A stretch of 64,000 nucleotides of DNA from Solwaraspora sp. WMMA2056. GTDB lineage: Bacteria > Actinomycetota > Actinomycetes > Mycobacteriales > Micromonosporaceae. The DNA lies in the NCBI RefSeq assembly GCF_030345095.1, contig NZ_CP128360.1:2666001-2730000 (forward strand). Direction: 5' to 3'. Both the position numbers and the translations under genes were made by a program. Under the pieces are notes generated by a model that saw nothing but the letters and a program-made list of their open reading frames with translations, made no database searches and was not told the origin of the DNA. Shown here piece after piece: positions 1 through 8,698 of the stretch; within the stretch, counting starts at the first letter, position 1; each line of letters begins with the position of its first letter.

Positions 1-143
1 AGACGCATGAGTGCTCCTTCGACGTGACCGTGGCCGATGCGCCGCGGTCATCGTCGAAAGGCTATGAAGGAACCGACCGGTGGGTCGTCACCGTCGGGTG
101 GACACTTCGGGTAGCTCGCGCGGGGGACAAGACCTGCCGTCGG

Positions 144-1004
144 CTACCCGGCCGTCTCGGTGATGTCGGTGCTGACGGCCAGCGGCCGGCCGGTCTCGAT
201 GTCCCTGGTCAGGCTCTGGACGCGGGCCGTGGCCAGGCCGTACGAGTCGGATCCGAGAATCTGGTGCAGGGGCGCCGTGCCGGTCTCGGCGACGGTGATG
301 ATCGCGGTGGCGGCCTTCGCCGGGTCGCCGAGCTGGGTGCCGGGCATGGCCAGGTGGGCGTCGGTCATCTCGCGGATGGCGGCGTATCCGTCGGCGGTCC
401 GGCCGGGCAGGCGCAGGCTGGCGCGCAGGAAGTCGGTGCGCAGATAACCGGGTTCGATGAGGTTGACCCGGATTTCGGCATCGGCGACCTCGCCGGCCAG
501 GGACTGGGTGAGACCTTCCAACGCGTACTTGGCGGCGCAGTACGCGCCCCAGCCGGGGAACGCGGTCAGCCCGAGGATCGACGAGACGTTGATGACGTGG
601 CCGCTGCGGCGGACGCGCATCCCGGGCAGGACGGCGCGCAGCAGGTTCCACGCCCCGAAGACCTGCACGTCGAACAGCTCCCGTACCTCGGTGTCGCTGA
701 TCTCCTCGACGGCGCCGAGCAGGCCGTAGCCGGCGTTGTTGACCACGACGTCGATGGCGCCGAAGCGGTCGGTGGCCGCCGCCACGGCGTCGACGACCTC
801 CTGCTCGTCGGCGAGGTTCACCGGCAGAGCCAGCAGCCGCGACGTGTCGATGGACTCCAGGGCCGCGGTCAGCCGTGCGGTCGAGCGGGTGGTCGCCGCG
901 ACGTTGTCGCCGCGCGCCAGCAACTGCTTGACCAGCTCGAGGCCGAGCCCGAGCGATGCGCCGGTGACGAACCAGGTCGCGGGTCCGGTGGTGGGGTACG
1001 GCAC
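144..1004 (-). CDS. SDR family NAD(P)-dependent oxidoreductase
   Basis: A 286-residue short-chain dehydrogenase/reductase, probably cytosolic and acting on a small carbonyl or alcohol substrate that the sequence does not identify. The N-terminal dinucleotide motif TGASLGLG is at residues 14-21, NNAG near 99, and the catalytic Ser-Tyr-Lys set is visible as Ser141/142, Tyr155 and Lys159 in YxxxK. The length is normal for a classical SDR. The open frame extends further upstream, but GTG at 1004 has AAGGAG 8 nt before it and starts just before the Rossmann fold, so I prefer it. The gene is divergent from an MmyB-like regulator, a pairing seen often in actinomycetes, in which the regulator probably controls the oxidoreductase (inference). 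The substrate is unknown. Confidence 0.9.
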   Translation of the reverse strand: MPYPTTGPATWFVTGASLGLGLELVKQLLARGDNVAATTRSTARLTAALESIDTSRLLALPVNLADEQEVVDAVAAATDRFGAIDVVVNNAGYGLLGAVEEISDTEVRELFDVQVFGAWNLLRAVLPGMRVRRSGHVINVSSILGLTAFPGWGAYCAAKYALEGLTQSLAGEVADAEIRVNLIEPGYLRTDFLRASLRLPGRTADGYAAIREMTDAHLAMPGTQLGDPAKAATAIITVAETGTAPLHQILGSDSYGLATARVQSLTRDIETGRPLAVSTDITETAG

Positions 1005-1173
1005 GGTGTGTCTCCTTGTCGGTGTGTCGGCGTCCCTCCGGTCGGGGGACGGGCACCATGCTGCCGCCGCGTTCCAGACCCTCGACACCGTCTGCCGAGC
1101 CCAGCTCTGCCTGGGAACAGCATGCCCACCCTGGCGCTGGCACCAGGGGCGGCGGCGCGGCAATCATGGGGAG
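1005..1173. promoter_or_regulatory. divergent promoter region, SDR / MmyB-like regulator
   Basis: A 169-bp spacer between two divergently transcribed genes must carry both promoters and probably the operator of the regulator. Short inverted repeats are visible around 1090-1145 (for example CTGG...CCAG near 1131-1146), but none stands out as a clear operator. Confidence 0.45.
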
Positions 1174-2067
1174 ATGGCGGGACACGCGGACCTCGGTGAC
1201 TTCCTGAGAAGACGTCGGGCCGCGATGACGCCCGAAGCCGCCGGCCTCGCCGTCCCGCCCGGTCAGAGCGGCCGGCGGGTACGCGGGCTGCGCCGCGAGG
1301 AGGTCGCCCACCTCGCCGGAGTGAGCGTCGACTACTACACCCGCCTGGAACAGGGCCGGCACGCCAGCCCGTCGGAGGCGGTTCTCGACGCCCTGGCCCG
1401 GGTCTTTCAACTCGACGCCGCAGCCCGTACCCACCTCACCGACCTGGCCCGCCCGGCCCGCCGCCGCGCCACCGCGGTCCGGATCCCGGCGCAGCGGGTC
1501 CGGCCCGCCATGGCGCAGCTGATCGCCTCGATGACCGACCATCCGGCCTTCGTCATCGGTCGGCGTACCGACGTCCTGGCCTCGAACGCCCTCGCCCGCG
1601 CCCTGCTCACCGACTGGACCCGCCTGCCGCCGAAGCACCGCAACTACACCCGGTGGCTCTTCCTCGACCCCGACGCCCGCGCCGCCTTCCTCAACTGGCC
1701 CACCGTGGCAGCCGAGGTGGCCGGCACGCTGCGCCTCTACGCCGGCAGATTTCCCGACGATCCGCAGCTCACCGAACTCGTCGGCGAACTGACCATCAAG
1801 AGCCCGGAGTTCCGCGCCTGGTGGAACGGCCACCAGGTGCACGAACGCACCCACGGCACCAAACAGATGGTCCACCCGGTGGTCGGCCCCATCACCATCC
1901 GGTACGAAGCGTTGGCGCTGCCCGGTGACGCGGACCAGACCTTGTTCATCTACACCACCGACCCGGGCAGCCCGTCACACGACAACCTGCGTCTGCTCGC
2001 CCTCTGGACCGATCAGCAGACCAACCCGCGGCCGAAGCCCACGCGCGCTGTTCCCGGTCCTGCCTGA
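1174..2067 (+). CDS. XRE-family regulator with MmyB-like ligand domain
   Basis: A 297-residue transcription regulator. Residues about 8-75 form an XRE helix-turn-helix with the typical LRREEVAHLAGVS and YYTRLEQGR segments. The remainder matches the MmyB-type ligand-binding domain (NYTRWLFLD segment, later RAWWNGHQV), a PAS-like fold thought to bind small hydrophobic ligands. The ATG at 1174 gives the usual short N-terminus before the HTH; a GGGGAG sequence abuts it directly, which is close for a ribosome site, so the start is only moderately sure. It is divergent from the SDR gene at 144-1004, its likely target. Function as a ligand-responsive repressor or activator is inferred from the family. 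Confidence 0.9.
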   Translation: MAGHADLGDFLRRRRAAMTPEAAGLAVPPGQSGRRVRGLRREEVAHLAGVSVDYYTRLEQGRHASPSEAVLDALARVFQLDAAARTHLTDLARPARRRATAVRIPAQRVRPAMAQLIASMTDHPAFVIGRRTDVLASNALARALLTDWTRLPPKHRNYTRWLFLDPDARAAFLNWPTVAAEVAGTLRLYAGRFPDDPQLTELVGELTIKSPEFRAWWNGHQVHERTHGTKQMVHPVVGPITIRYEALALPGDADQTLFIYTTDPGSPSHDNLRLLALWTDQQTNPRPKPTRAVPGPA

Positions 2068-2094
2068 GCCGGCCCTCAGCCGTGCCTGTGGTGG

Positions 2095-3297
2095 TCAGTC
2101 GCGGCGTAGCGCGAGCATCGCGATGTCGTCGACCAGCGGCCGGCCGTCGACCAGGGCGCTCATCACCGATACGCAGGCCGTCTCGGCGCTCGACGCGGTG
2201 ATCGCCTCGCATACCTGCCGCAGCCCGCTGTCGATCGTCGGCCCGCAGCGCTCCACCAGCCCGTCGGTGAAGAAGAACAGCAGGGAGGCGGGGGTGAGGT
2301 CGACGGTGCTGACCCGACGCGGCCGGTCGATCCGGGTGCCCAACGGCAGATCGGCGGGGACCTGCAGGCAACGTGCCCCGTCGCCGTCGACCGCCACCGG
2401 TGGCGGGTGCCCTGCGGTGGACATCGACACCACCGTGGCGGTGGGGTCGATGGTGGCGTAGCAGACGGTGGCCATCATCCCCGGCTCGAAGTGCTGCACC
2501 TTGCGGTCCAGTCGGGCGAGGACGTCGGCCGGGTCGGTGGTTTCCAGAGCGTACGCGCGCAGTGCGCTGCGCAGCCGGCCCATCACGGTGGCGGCGTGCA
2601 GGCCCCGTCCGGTGACGTCGCCGATCGCGACCCCGACCCAGCCGTCCGGCAGCGGCAGTACGTCGTACCAGTCGCCGCCGACCCCGACGTCGTGCCCGGC
2701 GACGTAGCGGGCCGCGAACTGCAGACCCGGCACCGTCGGCAGGTCGGTGGGGAGCAGGTCGTGCTGCAGCGCGACGGTGGTGGTGCGGTCGACCTGACGT
2801 TCCCGGGCCTGACTGGCCATGGCGATCCGGTCGGCGACGAGACGCAACATCTGTTCGTCGTCGGCCCGGTAGATCCGCTGCTCCCGGCTCGCCACGTGCA
2901 GTACGCCGGTGACGCTGCCGCCGATGGTGACCGGGACCGCCAGCAGCGACCGGATGCCCTGGGCGCGCAGCCCGGGGTGGGCCAGTCTGTCGTCGTCGGG
3001 GTCGGCCAGCCGCACCGCCGACCCGGACGACATGACCTGCCCGGCGTACCCGCGACGCAGCGGCAGCCGCACCGGGTGACCGTGGAACGCCTCGATGCCC
3101 CAGGCGGCGGCGGTGACGAGTTGCTGCGAGTGGGCGTCGAGCAGGCAGACCGCTGCGGTGTCGACGTGGAGCAACTGGCCGGTCCTGGCCAGTGACTCGA
3201 CGAGGAGGGCGTCGAAGCTGAGTCCGGACAGGGCAGGGTCGGTCACCGCCTCGATACGTTTGAGGCGCTCACCCGCGTTTTCGCCCTCGGCCTGCAC
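2095..3297 (-). CDS. GAF domain-containing SpoIIE-family protein phosphatase
   Basis: A 400-residue protein with an N-terminal GAF sensor domain (residues about 25-165) and a C-terminal PP2C/SpoIIE (RsbU-like) serine phosphatase domain (about 180-400). The phosphatase metal-binding segments are visible: GGDWYDV near 205, IGDVTGRG near 225 and FFTDGLVE near 340. Such proteins dephosphorylate anti-sigma-factor antagonists in partner-switching stress pathways, but no antagonist or anti-sigma gene lies nearby, so the target is not known. It is convergent with the MmyB-like gene, with a 27-bp gap, and reads toward it. No transmembrane segment is visible. Confidence 0.9.
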   Translation of the reverse strand: MQAEGENAGERLKRIEAVTDPALSGLSFDALLVESLARTGQLLHVDTAAVCLLDAHSQQLVTAAAWGIEAFHGHPVRLPLRRGYAGQVMSSGSAVRLADPDDDRLAHPGLRAQGIRSLLAVPVTIGGSVTGVLHVASREQRIYRADDEQMLRLVADRIAMASQARERQVDRTTTVALQHDLLPTDLPTVPGLQFAARYVAGHDVGVGGDWYDVLPLPDGWVGVAIGDVTGRGLHAATVMGRLRSALRAYALETTDPADVLARLDRKVQHFEPGMMATVCYATIDPTATVVSMSTAGHPPPVAVDGDGARCLQVPADLPLGTRIDRPRRVSTVDLTPASLLFFFTDGLVERCGPTIDSGLRQVCEAITASSAETACVSVMSALVDGRPLVDDIAMLALRRD

Positions 3298-3355
3298 GTC
3301 CGCAGCCTAGTCCAGCAGTCGGTCGGGGCCGCAACGAAGAGCGGCGATACGCGTG

Positions 3356-3601
3356 TCACGCGGCGGCCCGTACCGCCTGCACCAGATCGTCCACTGTGTC
3401 GACCGGTCGGTCGGCGCCGTCGAATTCGACCTCGACTCCGAATTCGGACTCGATCGCGTCGACCAGCCGCAGCAGTCCGAGTGAGTCGAGCCCCAGAGCG
3501 ACAAGCGATCCGCCGCCGAGGACCTGCTCGGCCGCCACGTCGCCGCCGGTGGCGTCGCTGACCAGGTCCGCGACCCGGCGACGCAGCCGTACGTCGTCCA
3601 T
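3356..3601 (-). CDS. stand-alone acyl carrier protein
   Basis: An 81-residue acidic carrier protein. The phosphopantetheine attachment site is the Ser in LGLDSLGLLRL (Ser40), a motif closer to fatty-acid/polyketide ACPs than to the GGHS of peptidyl carrier domains. ATG at 3601 has AAAGGAA about 7 nt upstream. It is the last gene of the leftward NRPS operon, 106 bp after the C-A-T synthetase. Because that cluster also encodes a free adenylate-forming ligase, the ACP most likely holds the acyl or aryl starter unit made by the ligase for the first condensation (inference). It needs a phosphopantetheinyl transferase encoded elsewhere; none is in this window. Confidence 0.9.
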   Translation of the reverse strand: MDDVRLRRRVADLVSDATGGDVAAEQVLGGGSLVALGLDSLGLLRLVDAIESEFGVEVEFDGADRPVDTVDDLVQAVRAAA

Positions 3602-3650
3602 CGTCGTTCCTTTCGTTCTCGCCCGGTGCCCGACCGTCGGATCAGGCGCG

Positions 3651-3717
3651 GGAGGTGTCGGGCACCGGAGGTCTCGGGCCGCCGGAGGTGTCAGGCCGCC
3701 GGAGGTGTCAGGCCCGG
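3651..3717. repeat. four imperfect 16-17 bp tandem repeats
   Basis: Copies beginning GGAGGTGTC (or GGAGGTCTC) occur at 3651, 3667, 3684 and 3701, separated by CGGGC/CAGGC and CACC/CGCC. They fill most of the gap between the C-A-T synthetase and the ACP gene, and the fourth copy contains the synthetase stop codon (3708-3710). On the transcribed strand the units read TGACACCTCC. Confidence 0.75.
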
Positions 3718-6700
3718 ATGGTGGCCGCGTCGCGGACGACGTCGGCGATCTCGGCGATCGTCGGGGCGTCGAAGAAGGTCTCCAACGGCACCTCGACGCC
3801 GAGCCGCCGGTGGATCCGGCTGCTGATCCGGGTGACCGTGAGCGAATGCCCGCCCAGGTCGAACAGGTCCTCGTGCAGACCGATCTCGGGGATCTGCAGC
3901 ACGTCCTGCCAGATCGTCCGGATCTCGGCCACGATCGGGTCCGCCGATTCGGGGTCTGTCGCGGCGGGGTCCGCCGCCGGCGCCACCGTCTCCGGGTCCG
4001 TCGGTACCACCGTCTCCGGGTCTGTCGGCGCCCGGCCGGCGACGTCGCGGGTCGGGGCCGGCAGGGCGGCGCGGTCGAGTTTGCCGTTCGGGCCCGTGGG
4101 CAGCTGGTCCAGCAGCACCCAGGCACCCGGCACCATCACCGCTGGCAGCGTCCGGGTGAGATGCTGGCGCAGCTGCGTCACGGTCGGTGCCGTCCCGGCC
4201 GGGACGAGGTACGCGACCAGCTGGCGGGTGTCGTCCGGCACGGCGCTGCCGTCGTCCGGTGCCGTCCCGGTGTGCAGCAGCACCGCCGCCTGGGCGATCG
4301 ACGGATGCTCCAGCAGCCGGGCGGTGATCTCGCCGAGTTCGATCCGGTGGCCGCGGATCTTGACCTGGTCGTCGGCTCGGCCGAGGAACTCGATCTGTCC
4401 GTCCGGCAGCCACCGGCAGACGTCCCCGGTGCGGTAGCAGCGGGCGGCGGCGTCCCCGGCGGCGAACGGGTCGGTCACGAACCGTTCGGCGGTCAGCTCC
4501 GGCCGGCGAAGGTAGCCGGCGGCGACGCCGGCCCCGCCGAGCACCAGTTCACCCGGTACGCCGACCGGCACCGGCCGGCCACGCTCGTCGAGCAGGTACG
4601 CGGCGGTGTGCGGCAGCGGCCGCCCGATCGTCACCGCCGCCGGATCGGGCGGGATCTCCGCCATCGTCGCGTAGATCGTCGCCTCGGTCGGCCCGTACCC
4701 GTTGACCAGCCGGTCCACCCGCGCGCGCAACTGGCGGGCCACCGGCACCGGCAGCTCCTCGCCGCCGGTGACCGCGACCAGCGGGTCGGCCAGGCCGGCC
4801 GCCAGCAGCACCTGCCACCCGGACGGTGTCGCCTGCAGGTGGGTGACGCCGGTCTGGCGGACCAGCCGCAGCACGCCGGCACCGTCCAGGGCGCTCACCC
4901 CGGTCGCGACCACCACCGTCCCACCGGTGGTCAACGGCAGGTAGATCTCCACCGCGCTGATGTCGAACGACAGTGACGTCAACTGCAGCCACCGGTGACC
5001 GGGGCCGCCACCGAACCGGTCGCGCATCGCCTGCACGAGGTGCGCCAGGGCACCGTGCGGCACCACCACGCCCTTGGGACGACCGGTCGAGCCGGAGGTG
5101 TAGAGCACGTACGCCACGTCGTCGGCCCCGGGCCGTTGCGTCGGCTCCACCGGGCCGGGCAGGACGCACAGTCCGGCGAGGTCGGGCAGTCCGGCGAGGT
5201 CGCCCGGGTCGCCACCGGCGCCCGGGTCGCCACCGTCGGCAGGCTCGCTACCGTCGGCAGGCTCGCTACCGTCGGCAGGCTCGGTCCGGTCGAGGGCGAG
5301 CACCGGGACGCCGGTCGGCAGTCGGGCGGCCACGGCGGCCGTGGTGACCAGCAGCGCCGGTTCGGCGTCGCCGACGATCATCGTCTGCCGTACGGGTGGA
5401 TGTCCGGGGTCGACCGGCACGTACCCGGCGCGGCAGCGCATGGCGGCGAGCTGCGCGGCGATCGCCTGCCAGGACCGGTCCAGCGCCACCGCGACCAGCG
5501 ACCCCGCCCCGACGCCGAACTGGCGGAAGATCGCGGCGAGGCGGGCGCTGGCGGCGTCCAGTTCGGCGTAGCTGAGCTGCCGGTCGCCGTCGATCACCGC
5601 GACCGCCGCCGGATCCCGGCGCACCTGCGCGGCGAAGAGCTCCGGCACGGTGGCGGGTTCGGGGCGGCCCCGGTCGCCGGCGGCGAACACCCGGGTCACC
5701 TGGTCGAGTTCGTCGGCGGACAGCAACGGAAGGCCGTGGACCGGCTGGTGCGGGTCGGCGACCACGGCGGCGAGCATGATGCGCAGGTGCGTGCCGATCC
5801 GGGCGACCGCGTCGGCGGGGATCGCCGACGGGCTGTACTGCAGGCTCAGCTCGACCAGACCGACAGCGGCATCGCCTCCGCCGCCACCGTCGGACCCGCC
5901 ACCGCCACCATCGCCGCCACCGTCGGACCCGCCGTCGGATCCGGATCCGGATCCGGGTCCGTCGACGACCTGCAGGTGCAGCGCGTTGCGGGCCGCTCCG
6001 CAGAACAGTGACCATTCGACGCTGCTCGGTACGCCGTCGAACACCGGCGCCGCGCCGCGTCGTCGGTAGCCGACCGACACCGGGGTGACCGACGGTGCCG
6101 GGCGCAGGCCGGTGACCACCTGCGCCAACGGCACCGACCGGATCGCGTTCAACGCGCGGACCTGCCGCCGCACGGCCGCCGCGTGGTCGCCGAAGCCGCC
6201 GTCGGTGACGGCGACGCACACCGGCAGTTCGTTGACGAACAGCCCGATCTCGTCGGCGGTGCCCGGCGTGCGGGTGGACAGTCCGACGCCGACCGGCACC
6301 TGCCGGTTGCCGTACCGGTCGAACACGGCCAGCACGACGGCGAGCAACAGTTCGAAACGGGTCACCCCGAGCGTGCGGCGGGCCCGGTCCAGCCCGTGGA
6401 CCAGGTCCGCGTCGAGGGTGACCGGAATGCTGGCACCAGGTTCGGCGGCGACCGGCACCCGGGTGAGACCGGGCAGGACGACGCCGCCGGGTCCGGACCA
6501 GTGAGCGGCCCAGTGGGCCCGGGCGGCCGGGATCCCGGCCGCGACCCGGTCACGCTCCGCCGTCGCCCAACTCGCCGGGCCGGCCGCCGGCACCGCGTCC
6601 GCCGGACCGTCGGCCGCCCGACCGGCCGGATCGTCCGGGGCCGGCAGCCGGACAGGCCGGCCGGCCCGCGCCGCGTTGTAGGCCACCGCCAGGTCGCGGA

Positions 6701-7124
6701 CCAGCACGTCCTTGGACATCCCGTCGAACACCAGGTGGTGGGCGGTGACCAGCAGCAGGTGCCGCCCGTCGGTGCCGGCGAGCAGGCCGAACCGGGCCAG
6801 CGGACCGGTCCGCAGGTCGTGGGCCCGGGCGATCTCGGCGGCGACGCAGGCCGGGTCGGTGGCGTCGACCGCAGGGTCGCCGTCGGTCAGTTGCGGCCGT
6901 CGGGCGGCCGGCACGAGTCGCGGTACGCCGTCGACCTCGTCGACGCGGCAGCCGAGCATCGGATGCCGGGTGACCACGGCATCGCAGGCGGCGGCCAACG
7001 CGGCCCGGTCCAGGCCGTCGCCGAACCACACCCCCAGAGCCATGTGGTACGCCGTACCGGCCACCCCGGCCTGTTCGGTGAACCAGACAGCGTGCTGTGC
7101 GTACGTGGCGTCGGCGATGCCCAC
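3708..7124 (-). CDS. nonribosomal peptide synthetase, C-A-T module
   Basis: A 1138-residue single NRPS module. Condensation domain about 5-470, with the catalytic HHLVFDG at 129-135. Adenylation domain about 490-990, with YTSGSTG at 675-681, NGYGPTEAT, the GRADDQVKIRG segment and NGKLDR. Thiolation domain at the C-terminus, with phosphopantetheine Ser1094 in DLGGHSL. My hand-aligned pocket code is D-I-V-Q-V-G-G-I-Y-K, closest to known glycine codes, so a Gly-like or other small substrate is a weak prediction. There is no epimerase or thioesterase. GTG at 7124 has AGGAGGAG 6 nt upstream; ATG at 7145 would overlap the upstream stop (ATGA) and add 7 residues. Odd features are a Gly/Ser/Asp-rich insert at about 390-420 inside the C domain and an EPADGS repeat at about 615-632 in the A domain. 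Confidence 0.93.
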   Translation of the reverse strand: MGIADATYAQHAVWFTEQAGVAGTAYHMALGVWFGDGLDRAALAAACDAVVTRHPMLGCRVDEVDGVPRLVPAARRPQLTDGDPAVDATDPACVAAEIARAHDLRTGPLARFGLLAGTDGRHLLLVTAHHLVFDGMSKDVLVRDLAVAYNAARAGRPVRLPAPDDPAGRAADGPADAVPAAGPASWATAERDRVAAGIPAARAHWAAHWSGPGGVVLPGLTRVPVAAEPGASIPVTLDADLVHGLDRARRTLGVTRFELLLAVVLAVFDRYGNRQVPVGVGLSTRTPGTADEIGLFVNELPVCVAVTDGGFGDHAAAVRRQVRALNAIRSVPLAQVVTGLRPAPSVTPVSVGYRRRGAAPVFDGVPSSVEWSLFCGAARNALHLQVVDGPGSGSGSDGGSDGGGDGGGGGSDGGGGGDAAVGLVELSLQYSPSAIPADAVARIGTHLRIMLAAVVADPHQPVHGLPLLSADELDQVTRVFAAGDRGRPEPATVPELFAAQVRRDPAAVAVIDGDRQLSYAELDAASARLAAIFRQFGVGAGSLVAVALDRSWQAIAAQLAAMRCRAGYVPVDPGHPPVRQTMIVGDAEPALLVTTAAVAARLPTGVPVLALDRTEPADGSEPADGSEPADGGDPGAGGDPGDLAGLPDLAGLCVLPGPVEPTQRPGADDVAYVLYTSGSTGRPKGVVVPHGALAHLVQAMRDRFGGGPGHRWLQLTSLSFDISAVEIYLPLTTGGTVVVATGVSALDGAGVLRLVRQTGVTHLQATPSGWQVLLAAGLADPLVAVTGGEELPVPVARQLRARVDRLVNGYGPTEATIYATMAEIPPDPAAVTIGRPLPHTAAYLLDERGRPVPVGVPGELVLGGAGVAAGYLRRPELTAERFVTDPFAAGDAAARCYRTGDVCRWLPDGQIEFLGRADDQVKIRGHRIELGEITARLLEHPSIAQAAVLLHTGTAPDDGSAVPDDTRQLVAYLVPAGTAPTVTQLRQHLTRTLPAVMVPGAWVLLDQLPTGPNGKLDRAALPAPTRDVAGRAPTDPETVVPTDPETVAPAADPAATDPESADPIVAEIRTIWQDVLQIPEIGLHEDLFDLGGHSLTVTRISSRIHRRLGVEVPLETFFDAPTIAEIADVVRDAATIRA
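5232..5285. repeat. three 18-bp in-frame tandem repeats within an NRPS gene
   Basis: The unit ACCGTCGGCAGGCTCGCT occurs at 5232-5249 and 5250-5267, and with one mismatch at 5268-5285. It encodes the hexapeptide repeat EPADGS in the adenylation domain of the C-A-T synthetase, in a loop before core motif A3. The near-identity of the copies suggests recent slippage expansion. Confidence 0.85.
5868..5957. repeat. Gly/Ser/Asp-rich low-complexity insert in C domain
   Basis: About 30 codons of nearly pure Gly, Ser and Asp, written as repeats of the GGATCC/GGTGGC/GGCGGA type, sit inside the condensation domain of the C-A-T synthetase, between the FCGAARNALHLQV segment and the GLVELSLQYSPSAI segment. 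The frame is kept through it. Confidence 0.8.
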
Positions 7125-7141
7125 GGAACTCCTCCTGGTGG

Positions 7142-8698
7142 TCATTTCAGGTCGAACAGAGCGGTCAGTTGTCGTTTAAGGACCTTGCCGGCCTCGTTGC
7201 GGGGCAACGCGTCGGTCACCACCAGCCGGGCCGGCAGCTGGTGGTCGGCGAGCCGGCCGGTGAGGAACTGCCGCACCGCCGGCAGCCGCAGCGCGGCGGG
7301 GTCGCTGCCGGGGCGGGCCACCAGGACGGCGGCGACCGCCGACCCGAGCACCGGGTGCGGTACGGCGACGACCGCCGCCTGCCCGACGGCGGGATGCTCG
7401 TGCAGCGCCGCCTCCACCTCCAGGGTGGAGATCTTGTACGCACCCGACTTGATCACGTCCTGGTGGCGGTCGGTCAGGTAGAGGTAGCCGTCGTCGTCGA
7501 GCCGGCCGAGGTCGCCCATCCGTACCCAGCCGGCCCGGAAGGTGGCCCGGTTGGCCTCGTCGTCGCGAAAGTAGGCGCGCGGATGGGCGCAGCGCAGCCA
7601 GACCTCGCCGACCGTGCCGGGCGGCAGCGGGCGGCCCTGGTCGTCGGCGATGCGCAGCGCGCCGTCGACCGGCCGGCCGACTGCGGCGTGCCGCGCCGGG
7701 TCGTAGATCATCACGGTCTGCGCGGGTGCCGCCTCGGTCGACGAGTAGTAGTTGACGATCGTCGCGGCCGGGAACGCCGCGGCGAGCCGGGCGGCCACCG
7801 CCGGGGCCAGTGCCGCCGCGGTGGAGCCGACCAGCGCCACCCCGGAGGTGTCGCAGTCGTCCAGTACGCCGGACTCCAGCAGTTCGATCGCCATCGACGG
7901 CACCAGGAACAGGGTGCCGGCGGTGGGGATCAGCCGGGCGAACCGCAGCGGGGTGAACCGGGGCAGGGTCAGCGCCGCCGCCTTCGCGGTCATCGCGTTG
8001 AACAGCATCGTCTGCCCGGCGTTGGTGCCGATCGGGAACGCGTGCAGGAACCGCTGCGAGTGCGCCAATGCCAGCCGGCGGGGGTGGGTCGGTGCCCCGG
8101 CGACCAGGTTCGCGTGGCTGGCACCGACTCCTTTGGGGCGGCCGGTGGTGCCGGAGGTGTAGAGGATCTGCGCCAGGTCACCGGGGTGCGGCAGACCGAC
8201 GCCGCCCTCATCGGCGGCACCGGACGGTTCCGTCCCGTCGGTGGTGAGCAGGTCGGCGACGGACCGGACGGTCACCCCGGCCGGCACCACCGGCGCGGCG
8301 ACGGGCCCGGATCGGGACGCGGACCCCGGTCCGGACCCGGATCCGTCGCCCATGCGTGCTCCGTGGATCACCCAGCGGGCGTCGCAGTGTCCCAGCGCGT
8401 ACGCCAGTTGACCCGGTGCGAGCCGGTCGGACAGTGGCACCGCGACCGCCCCGGCGTGCAGCACGCCGCAGTACGCCACCGCGTACCCGGTCCAGTCGCG
8501 GGCACCGAAGACCAGTCCGACCCGGTCGCCGGCACCGACCCCGGCGTCGCGCAGCGCCCGGGCGATCCGTCCGGCGTCGCGCCGCCAGTGCGCGAAGGTC
8601 AGCTGGTCGACGCCGGGCACCTCGACCGCGACCCGGTCGGGGTGCACGGAGCAGCGCCAGTCGAGCAGCTCCGGTACGGTCCGCACGGGCGCGGTCAC
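7142..8698 (-). CDS. class I adenylate-forming acyl/aryl ligase (free-standing)
   Basis: A 518-residue ANL-superfamily enzyme that activates a carboxylic acid with ATP and transfers it to a thiol. The P-loop motif YTSGTTGRPKG is at 180-190, the A5-like segment is YYSSTEAAP, the hinge region contains DRHQDVIKSG, and the C-terminal catalytic Lys is in NEAGKVLKRQ. It has no carrier domain of its own, so it probably loads the free ACP (3356-3601), although a CoA ester product cannot be excluded. GTG at 8698 overlaps the upstream stop as GTGA, with GGAG 6 nt before it. The open frame runs on to 10372, but that part is antisense shadow of the NRPS-MFS gene. A Gly/Ser-rich loop lies at about 116-132. 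The substrate (fatty, aryl or other) cannot be read with confidence. Confidence 0.9.
   Translation of the reverse strand: MTAPVRTVPELLDWRCSVHPDRVAVEVPGVDQLTFAHWRRDAGRIARALRDAGVGAGDRVGLVFGARDWTGYAVAYCGVLHAGAVAVPLSDRLAPGQLAYALGHCDARWVIHGARMGDGSGSGPGSASRSGPVAAPVVPAGVTVRSVADLLTTDGTEPSGAADEGGVGLPHPGDLAQILYTSGTTGRPKGVGASHANLVAGAPTHPRRLALAHSQRFLHAFPIGTNAGQTMLFNAMTAKAAALTLPRFTPLRFARLIPTAGTLFLVPSMAIELLESGVLDDCDTSGVALVGSTAAALAPAVAARLAAAFPAATIVNYYSSTEAAPAQTVMIYDPARHAAVGRPVDGALRIADDQGRPLPPGTVGEVWLRCAHPRAYFRDDEANRATFRAGWVRMGDLGRLDDDGYLYLTDRHQDVIKSGAYKISTLEVEAALHEHPAVGQAAVVAVPHPVLGSAVAAVLVARPGSDPAALRLPAVRQFLTGRLADHQLPARLVVTDALPRNEAGKVLKRQLTALFDLK

Noticed and set aside
88-1875. 595-residue leftward frame
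   Set aside because: Overlaps the SDR and regulator genes in another frame and has no family resemblance.
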